DNA of 64,000 nucleotides from Lates calcarifer (Eukaryota > Chordata > Actinopteri > Centropomidae). The notes beneath the pieces were generated by a model. The model was not told the origin of the DNA and did not search any database. It saw nothing but the letters and a program-made list of their open reading frames with translations. This document shows, piece by piece, positions 56,701 through 64,000 of this stretch (positions are counted from its first letter, which is position 1; the number at the start of each line of letters is the position of its first letter). A program made the position numbers and the translations under genes. The stretch lies in assembly GCF_001640805.2 (NCBI RefSeq), contig NC_066851.1, positions 24,204,197-24,268,196 of the forward strand, written 5' to 3'.

Positions 56701-59700
56701 CCAGGACCAAGACCTTTGTTACTGGATCAGGACTGGATCCAGTTTTAAAACAGTGGACAATAAAAATGTTTTTCTAAACAACAAGGCTTCATTTCACTCA
56801 TCAATCAAAGTATTGTAGGAAGGTTTTAGTCCAACGTGTCTGATGTGATATTGATCCTGTAGTTAGAGACTGACTGAGGTCAGCAGCAGGTTCTGAATCA
56901 GTGTTGACATGAACAGGTGTCTGAATGTTGAGCTGACATTTGGATGATGGCTGTAGAAGGCTGACATTATGATGATCCACAATAACAGAAGGACAAAGTC
57001 ACTCTACTCATTTTAGAGAAAACATCATTGATTAGGACAGATCTGATTGATTATCAATTATTTGATCTACATCTTTTATTCTTTATTCAGGTTGTGGTGC
57101 TGCAGTTTGTCAGAGATCAGCTGTTCTTCTCTGGTCTCAGCTCTGAAGTCCAACCCCTCCCATCTGAGAGATCTGGAGCTGAGTAACAACAACCTGAAGG
57201 ATTCAGGAGTGAAGGAGTTGTGTGGTTTTCTGCAGAGTCCAGACTGTAGACTGGAGACTGTGAGGTCAGTTCACTGTCTGTTACTGTTGGAGATCTTATA
57301 TCTTTAATCCACAACTGAAACTCATTTATCTTCACACAGAACTTGAATCCATTCATTTAGAATGAATGGCAATTTAAATAGTGGTTGTTCCATATTGTCA
57401 GTTGTTCTGATCTCACATTGAGAATTATTTCTTCAGGTTCAGTTCATTTCAGCCAGTTGTCATGAATAATGTCTGTTCACTTCAGTCAAACCTTCACAAC
57501 TCACACACTCGTATTTCTCACAGTCGGGAGGACTAATGTTTTCTAAATACACTGTAGAAAATCCTCACAACTAATCTTTGTACAAAGAAACTGAAGAAAA
57601 AAAATTATTTCATCTACATGTTCTATTCTTTATTCAGATTGAGATGGTGCAGGTTGTCAGAGATCAGCTGTTCTTCTCTGGTCTCAGCTCTGAAGTCCAA
57701 CCCCTCCCATCTGAGAGATCTGGACCTGAGTGACAACAAGCTGAAGGATTCAGGAGTGAAGGAGCTGTGTGGTCTTGTGGAGAGTCCAGACTGTAGACTG
57801 GAGACTCTGAGGTCAGTATTTGGAGTCAGTCCATGCTGCTTCCATCAGTATTGTCCTAAACACAGTTAGTATCAGAGCAAAGATCCAGTGTTTCCTGTAA
57901 AGCTGTGACCTTCTCAGTGGCTGCTTTCCTCAGTGAAGTTGTGTGAGGAGAATGGTGACAAGCTTAAGGATTGGACAGAGAGAGAAGAGTCAGCCAATTG
58001 ATGAAAGATACACCGCATGGATGCGCTGGGATGCATCATCCGTGATGTAACCTGGGGTCATCAGGTGTTTTGGGACTTTCAGCATCAGACTCCCTCTCCC
58101 AGGTGACCCAACCGGAGTTGACCAGATCCAGTAGCATTTGTCCATGGATCCACCCTCTTGATCCAAAGCCATCTTGTGGCTTTCTTTGCAGCTTTATTGT
58201 GTTCTTGATGGCTCTCCTCTTTGCCTGCCCTGTGATTCCGAGCATTGTAAAAGCCTCATAGGGTGAATTCCCTACAAAGCCTCTGCAACCCACCTCCACA
58301 AGTTCGCACTGGGTCCCCCAGCCCTGTCTTTGGCATGTCTACAACATCTCCAGGTACTCGGCACACTTCCTCTTGTTGGGCTCAACCACACATTCTTCCC
58401 AGGATAAAGTTTCAGCACGATCAGTTGCTTGGTGCATTCTGACACAACAATTATGTCTGGCTGCAGACAGTGATGGTGCTATCTGGGAACTTACGCTGCT
58501 TGCCAAGTTCTACTTTCAAGCGCCAGTCACTGGCAGTGGGGAGGAGGCCAGCCTTTGGTCCTGACTGTGGGTGTGGCTTTTCACCAGCTCTCACAAAGGC
58601 CATCCTCTTGAAGTGGTAGTGGCCCTTGTTGATGTTGATGGCTGGATTGGCAGATTGCAGATGGCAGATTTTGTAGCCTAACCCTGATCCAGGGCTGGTT
58701 TCCGTGGTGATACCATGATACCCTGCTTAAAAGGAGACTGAAACTCTAGATCCCAGATATAGTATCAGTTTATATTCAGCTGGCTGAGACTGATCTGGGA
58801 TTTTAACTTGGGTTAACTGATCATTTTCACACTCACTTTGTGACTACTGTGGTTGTGTTTATCCCTACAGAGTCAGCGGCAAGGTGATTCAAGCTTCCAC
58901 AGTTAAAAAAAGTGAGTACTGAAACAGTGTCTCCTGTAACAGGATATATCACAATATATTTGTTTTTCTTAAAATTTTAACATAAATGCTTCTGAAGGGG
59001 TAAAGAACTCGTTCACAATGCAATTGATGCCATTGAGAAAAAACTTCTCATTCTCTCCAGATGTGACTTTCTACAATACAGCTGTGGTATATCAGAGCAT
59101 ATATAGAAAACATATGGCTGCAGTTGGTGAATTTCACTGAATAAAGGCAGTGGTGTCTTTACTGGTTTCCTTGTATTTGTCTGACAGCTGCCACCAACAC
59201 AGAAAGAATTTCTCAAATGGTAATAAATATTATCAGAACAAATCATAACTGACTTGATCTCTGACTCAGATTTGATTGCAAGTTTAACAGTAACATCTGC
59301 TGTGTGTCTTCTCCTCCCATCAGGTCCCTGTGGTGTCAAACCGGACCCCAACAGAGCAGGCACAAAGCAGCTGGATGTGTCTGAAGACGACACAAAGAAG
59401 CCGGATGTGTCTGAGGACAAAGAAAGGATGCTAGATGTGTCAGTGGACAACACAAAGCTGATGATGGTGAGAGAAGAACCCTTGTGTCCTGATATTCCAG
59501 ACAGATTTAAGGGCTCAACACACAGCAGGCAATGGAAAACAAATATTGGAAGAATTCAACAAATATCTGCTGTAGCTGGGGACATCTCAACCACCTTGTA
59601 CAGGTGGAGATAGAGATGCATATAGAGCCTCTTTGGATCAGAAAACTAAAACATCTATTGTGTCATCTCAAGTAATTTTAGAATCTGGACAAATTTCTAT

Positions 59701-62700
59701 TACAGTGAGGTCACAATGTCTGATCAGTCACCTGAACGATCAACAATCTGATTTTGGATGAACGGTTATATTTCTGGCAGGTCCGAAATTTTCATCTTGT
59801 ATCTGCAGTCCAACAACATGAGTGCAGTCAAAATACCACAAACTGTGGTGAGGTTATTGTAAAGTTACTGCAGTAGTAGTTCTTCCAAAGTTCCAGTGTT
59901 CTTAATGGGAAAATTCTTCTTTGTGGTTCCTTCTCCACCCCAGCTCAGCAAGGAAACTCTTCACAGGGAAACACAATAAGGGAATTTGGTTCTTAACAGT
60001 CTGTAGCTTTGAAAAATATTCACTTGATTTGTGGATTTCTTTCTAGTGTTGAGCTAGTTTGTGACCTCAGCAGACAACGACAATGACACCTTATTCTTGT
60101 GTTACACAATCAGTCCACTAAGACTACATTTCTTCTCTGAGCTGTACACTGTGCTTCAGTTAAGTCTGGACTGTGTAAGAACAACCATTCCCACTCACAT
60201 TTACACCTATGAGCAATTTAGAGTCACTATTTAACCTAACCTGCTTGTCTTTGGACCGTGGGAGGAATCCGGAGTACCCGGAGAGAACCCATGCAGGCGC
60301 AGGGAGCATATACAAACTCCACACAGAAAAACAAAGCCAGACCCTTTTTGCTGAGGCAACAGTGCTAACCACTATACTGCCGGCTGCATACATTGGTTAT
60401 TTCTAGTAAAATAAATATTGTTTCCTTTTGTTTCTTTCTGAATCCCAGGATCCATCAAGCTTCACACCTGAACTGCAAACCAAATCTACACGAGTCTCAT
60501 ACAGGTAATCTGATAATAAAACCACTGAACACTGCTTTTAGGCAAAGTAGTTGTGTTGGTGTTCTTCGCAAGAAGTCAAACACGTTTCCAGTGGCTGTTG
60601 GCCTCCATCAGGGTTGTCCCTTGTCACAGATCCTGTCAGAGTTGCCTCTCTATTAACAAAGGATGCAGTTCCTTTGGCTTCATCAGACTGCAGTCCTCAG
60701 GCATGCACTGGAACAATTTGCACCCAAGTGTGAAGCAGCTGGAATGAGAATAAGAACGTCTGAGTCTGAGGCAAATAGAGGATTACTGCCTTTGGATTAG
60801 GGGTGTGTTGCTGCCTCAAGTGAAGGAGTTCAAGTACCTTGGGGTCTTGATTATGAAGTGGAAAAAAAATAGAGAGTATGACTGACAGGTGGATTGGTGC
60901 GATGTTAGCAGCGTTGTGGGCATTTTTTTTACCATGGCTGAAACCTTGGGGGTGAAAACCCTCAACCTTAGTCTGACAGTATGACATATCTCTACTGCCT
61001 GTGAGCAAAAACTGAGATACCCCAACCAATATTTAGATCTAATAATCTTTACGAAATGCTGTTTTAGACTGAGCACAAAAATCATCTCCGCATCTCTTTA
61101 TCCACTAATGTTTTAGTATGGTCAGTGCACCAACAGTACAGACATAACATGCAGTGACTTAGTCTGTGCTGTGCTTTGGTATGTGTGCTACAGTTTTTAG
61201 GCAGACTTGCTCTCTGGACTCATGAGTTGGAGGTAAATCTGGGATCAGCACTTTTTAAAAAATTCAAATTAATTTTTTTTAATCTCAGGGTTCAATAGGT
61301 TCGTTGTGGACATTCAGCTGTCTGTGTCCTACAGGTTCAGGTGTCCTGGTCCAGGTGGGTTCCAGTGTACTTCCACTGGACTGGTGTTTGTTGTGGATCA
61401 GGAGGCGGAGCTGCTCTACAGGACTGTCCAATGGGATGAGAGCCAACTCCAATCAGCTGGAAAGATGGCTGCAGGACCTCTGTTTGATATCCAGTGTCCT
61501 GATGATGCTGTCTGTGAGCTCCACCTCCCACACTGTGGAACAAAGGATGGTAAAGACTTTACTGTCTTCAGTGTTAAAAAAATGAATTAGTAAAACTGAA
61601 AAGATCTGTATGAATGTGTAGTAAAGTTTGTAGAAATAACTATGTTTAGCAAAACAAAACCAGAAAACTCTAGTGCATAAAACTAAATGTACACATCCAG
61701 ACAGATGACATATGGGACAGGAAGATTTCTTGTGATGCTTCAGAGTTAATGACACTAGATTAATTTGATCTCTGAACTCAAATGTTAAGAAATTAATGAG
61801 GCAGGGATGAACCTGTTCGCAGTAAAACAAAGTTTAACAGCTCTGTGCTTTCACAGTGCTGCAGGTTGAAGGCCTGCTGTCTGTCGTCCACAAGACTGAT
61901 GATGGAACAGAAATCTTGGAGCCGCTGGAGATCACAGAGACTCATGTGGTTGTGAAGGTTCCTCACCTCTCTGCCTTTGGCCTGGTCTTGGATATTGTTA
62001 AATGGTTCCTGGGAATCAAACAGCCAATAAACTGTGATGTTCTGCTGTTCCTCCGACCTCCAGTTAGAGGGCCTCCAACACTTGATGTGTTTCTGCTGCC
62101 AAACAACGTCCCTCTGCCGGAGGTAAAGCTGTCTGTCATACATTCTAACAATAAACCTAAACTTTTATTAAACCTTTTCATTCTGTGAATCTCTGAAACT
62201 GAACATCTGAACTGTAAACCTTCAGACTGCTCCTCGGATTTTAGGTTTTCTTCTGGATCTCTGTTAGTATGCATTTCCGTCAGCTAGTGTCACTCATCAT
62301 ACCACCAGGTGACCACCAGGTGGAGTAAACAGGCCTAGATACATAGATATTCTAACAGATCATTTTCATAATCTCCCCTGTACTTGCCTCTCTTCACTAG
62401 TTAACAGTAAAGCACAGAATAGTTTTCAAGATTTTATCTTCATTGATATCTTTAAAACTGTGGTCAACATTTGTTTTTAAATGTGCTCAAATAATAAAAC
62501 TGACTTGACTCTTAACTGAGTTTTAACAGCAGAATAAACATGTTCTGTTGCTGAAGGTTGAGGCCCAACGAAGAAGTGCTGAACACATCAGTGTCTCTTC
62601 TGATTGTGAACTTTACATTGGTGCAAGTTACAGTGTCCACTGTGAACCTGAGGACTTAGAAATACAGCCCGAGGTGAGTCAAGTCTCACACACTTCTGAG

Positions 62701-64000
62701 GGTTATTAACAAAATGATCATGAATACAGTCAATAATGGATTCACAATGTGTAGTGCCAGTTAAGATTTTTAAAATGACATGTTTCCTATGGTTTTCAGC
62801 GTGCAAAGTTCCGCTCACATTATGGACCAAATTACTTTCCAACCTTTGAGGTTTTCCTGACGTCAAACCCAAAGAAAGTGACTTTGATGGTCCAAGACCA
62901 GGAGAAGACAGAAGTCTGGAAACGTAATATTCATCTGACAGGTAAAGGCTTTACCCTCTAGCAGCAGCACTCCATCTAATGTCTGATTTTACCATAGGAG
63001 AATGTGCATATTCTGGGGCCTTCATATCACCTTTGGTGGTCAGAAATTTAGGACCAAGTTCTCAAAGTGTGATGCTGTTACAACCAATATCTGTAAACCA
63101 ACTAAACCAGAATATGACCTGAAGTGACCCAGAATACACTGACCAGCGCAACATTTGTACGTGCTATTTTTGAATAAAGTTTAACAGGAAAAAGGCATGC
63201 ATGTTCATTCAAATCCATTTACATTGTAGTGATACAATTCACTGGACATTCATTGCACAGTTTGACAGCCTCACACTGATCAAACTGCCTAACAGCCACA
63301 ACATAAAACCACTGACAGGAGAGGTGAATAACATTGACCATCTGGTTACAGTCTAATGTTCTGCTGACACGTATCACCCACCTAAACATTGTTGTAGACC
63401 AACCACAACCCCCCATGGCAACAAAACTCCCCAGTGGCAGGGGCCTCACCCAGTAGTACAGTGCTCCCACCACAACACAAGAACTGCTCAGAAATGTCTC
63501 GACAAAACATGACAAAGAGTCCAAGGTGTCAACCTGGTCTCCAAACTCCCCAGATCCCACTGTCCCGGTGCAAGACACCACAGGCCACCCTGCAGAGGTC
63601 TTGTGTCTATGCCTTGATGGGTCAGAGCTGTTTTGGTGGCATGAGGGGGTCCTACACAATATTAGGCAGGTGGTTTTAATGTTGTGTTTTATAAGTGTAT
63701 ATAGTTATTGAACACAATAACTTGTCTTATAGGTCCTGGTCCAGCAGGGAGACCGACCACCCCAACAGGGACTCTGAGTGTCCCAGCAGAAAAGATGCTG
63801 AGTTTTGTTCGGACTCAGTTTATCAGCAGAGTGTCTGAACCTGTTCTACGTAAGCTGCTGGATAAACTCCTGGAACGTGGGGTGATAACTGATGATGAGA
63901 TGGATTTAGCTGGAACAGCGAGCAGGGCAGACAAAGCTCGAGCGGTGATCGACACGGTGAGAAGAAAAGGATCAGAGGCCAGTTCAGCTCTGATCTCTGC
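50710..64000 (+). CDS. NLRP1-like inflammasome receptor: RING-FISNA-NACHT-LRR-FIIND-CARD (partial, runs off the window)
   Basis: Inferred role: a cytosolic innate immune sensor. NACHT drives ATP-dependent assembly, LRRs regulate, and FIIND plus CARD recruit ASC/caspase-1-type effectors as in NLRP1 and CARD8. Exons, all phase-consistent: 50710-50744, 51172-51407 (RING), 51624 or 51627-53376 (FISNA-NACHT), 54592-54768, 55368-55541, 56267-56440, 57091-57264, 57638-57811 (LRRs), 58871-58911 and 59324-59466 (linker), 60449-60504, 61335-61549, 61857-62122, 62557-62673, 62800-62941 (FIIND), 63733-64000+ (CARD, cut). About 1380 residues are visible. The start [12 protein letters not shown] is typical of fish NLRs. 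No frameshift or internal stop was seen, so it looks intact. Fish FISNA-NACHT genes often form clusters; only one copy lies here. The RING at one end and FIIND-CARD at the other in one gene is unusual. Whether all exons occur in one transcript needs RNA data. Confidence 0.92.
51172..51407 (+). other. RING finger exon of the NLR
   Basis: The exon encodes a complete C3HC4 RING: CSLC, then CGHWFCRRC, then CPQC, spaced as in TRIM-type RINGs. Such domains act as E3 ubiquitin ligases, but activity here is inferred only. It is preceded by a short acidic leader and followed by a Thr/Gln/Ser-rich spacer. Confidence 0.9.
51624..53376 (+). other. FISNA-NACHT exon of the NLR
   Basis: One long exon, as in most fish NLRs. 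Seen: FISNA-type lead-in ([20 protein letters not shown]), Walker A GVAGVGKT at 51917-51940, Walker B FDGLDE at 52142-52159, sensor-1 WITSRP at about 52280, and the winged-helix/NACHT-associated region with [15 protein letters not shown]. The nucleotide-binding residues are all present, so the ATPase is expected to be functional. The 5' splice acceptor is ambiguous by three bases (CAGCAG). Confidence 0.95.
55158..55367 (+). repeat. Duplicated intron segment, copy A (before LRR exon 2)
   Basis: 210 bases from CAGCAGCAGGTTCTGAATCA to the splice acceptor, matching 56881-57090 at all but about four positions and with equal length. Confidence 0.93.
56881..57090 (+). repeat. Duplicated intron segment, copy B (before LRR exon 4)
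   Basis: Partner of 55158-55367. The adjoining exons are more different from each other than these introns are. An (ATT)n run lies upstream at 56540-56562. Confidence 0.93.
57990..58685 (-). mobile_element. Retroelement 3' ORF remnant, antisense in an NLR intron
   Basis: On the - strand, in broken frames: [33 protein letters not shown] and [20 protein letters not shown] with RRAIKN. These match the C-terminal region of fish non-LTR retrotransposon polyproteins (the 'VEVGCRGF' block). Several stops show it is dead. Confidence 0.75.
58871..59466 (+). other. Acidic linker exons between LRR and FIIND
   Basis: Exons 58871-58911 and 59324-59466 join in phase and encode a Lys-rich then acidic linker. 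It holds three imperfect copies of a 12-13 residue unit built on DVSEDxxKK ([30 protein letters not shown]). The second exon starts after CTCCTCCCATCAG. No known domain; probably flexible. Confidence 0.75.
60185..60385. repeat. Common fish dispersed repeat
   Basis: CACCTATGAGCAATTTAGAG, GTGGGAGGAATCCGGAGTAC and CCGGAGAGAACCCATGCAGG are hallmarks of a very widespread fish repeat. The class is not certain from this copy. Confidence 0.7.
60449..62941 (+). other. FIIND (ZU5-UPA) exons of the NLR
   Basis: Five exons encode [61 protein letters not shown] and the UPA part ending in [15 protein letters not shown]. This is the autoprocessing domain known from NLRP1, CARD8 and, in part, PIDD and UNC5. 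In human NLRP1 and CARD8 cleavage occurs before the Ser of a His-Phe-Ser motif. Here the matching site is His-Leu-Ser at 61964-61972. Confidence 0.9.
60540..60870 (+). mobile_element. LINE reverse-transcriptase remnant in the FIIND intron
   Basis: Reads [17 protein letters not shown] and later [15 protein letters not shown], the same family as the remnant at 12455-12990. It sits between FIIND exons 1 and 2 in sense orientation and is frame-broken. Confidence 0.85.
63186..63690 (+). mobile_element. DNA-transposon remnant between UPA and CARD exons
   Basis: CAAGACACCACAGGCCACCC, TGGGTCAGAGCTGTTTTGGT and ACAATATTAGGCAGGTGGTT match the 3' part of a common fish transposon-like repeat recalled from memory. 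No intact frame. Confidence 0.55.
63733..64000 (+). other. Start of the CARD exon of the NLR (cut by window end)
   Basis: After a Pro/Thr-rich hinge, the exon encodes a death-fold start: [40 protein letters not shown] and [15 protein letters not shown], matching CARD helices 1 to 4. The frame remains open to the last base. In NLRP1-type proteins this CARD recruits ASC or caspases. Confidence 0.9.

Larger units (their letters stand above)
54592..57811 (+). other. Array of five LRR exons of the NLR
   Basis: Five exons, the first of 177 bp and four of exactly 174 bp (58 codons), each encode two leucine-rich repeats of the RI type ([20 protein letters not shown] ... [13 protein letters not shown]). 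All start and end in phase 2, so they can be duplicated, lost or skipped without changing frame. Exon positions: 54592-54768, 55368-55541, 56267-56440, 57091-57264, 57638-57811. Variation between units falls mainly at xLxLxxN surface positions. Confidence 0.93.

Noticed and set aside
58070..58564. Two ~63-codon + strand open frames in an NLR intron
   Set aside because: They are antisense to the retroelement remnant, which explains the sequence.
61337..62274. Several - strand open frames opposite the FIIND exons
   Set aside because: Shadows of the + strand FIIND coding exons.

Overview
The window looks like teleost fish nuclear DNA, probably a percomorph. The evidence is vertebrate-style genes split by GT-AG introns, a FISNA-NACHT NLR gene of the fish type, very abundant (CA)n/(TG)n microsatellites, and several LINE tails and MITE-like repeats common in ray-finned fish. 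Species cannot be named from the sequence alone. All recognised protein genes lie on the + strand.

Layout. 1-19.6 kb holds no supportable protein gene: microsatellites, a 0.75 kb polypyrimidine tract, GA-rich tracts, a 556 bp near-palindrome, hairpin MITEs, a LINE reverse-transcriptase remnant and copies of an unnamed ~360 bp repeat. 19.8-22.1 kb is EAPP (six exons) and 23.1-25.3 kb is SPTSSA (two exons). 25.3-33.1 kb is repeat-rich and includes a CRE-containing promoter-like block near 28.8 kb. 33.2-46.1 kb is an EGLN (HIF prolyl hydroxylase) locus. EGLN3 has five exons at 36.5-46.1 kb. A second, EGLN1/2-like first coding exon lies 1.7 kb upstream of its ATG and ends in the same splice phase, but has no catalytic exons of its own in this window. 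EAPP-SPTSSA-EGLN3 matches the human chr14q13 gene order as known from memory.

49.6-64.0 kb is a large NLR gene cut off by the window end. Its exons encode RING, FISNA-NACHT, five LRR units, an acidic linker, FIIND (ZU5+UPA) and the start of a CARD. FIIND-CARD at the C-terminus is the NLRP1 inflammasome-sensor arrangement, here joined to a RING at the N-terminus. Its introns carry LINE and DNA-transposon debris and near-identical duplicated intron segments.

How the genes relate: EAPP (E2F-linked nuclear protein), SPTSSA (sphingolipid synthesis), EGLN3 (oxygen sensing) and the NLR (innate immunity) are not an operon-like unit. Two points most deserve follow-up: the two alternative first exons apparently sharing one EGLN catalytic core, and the RING-NACHT-LRR-FIIND-CARD receptor.
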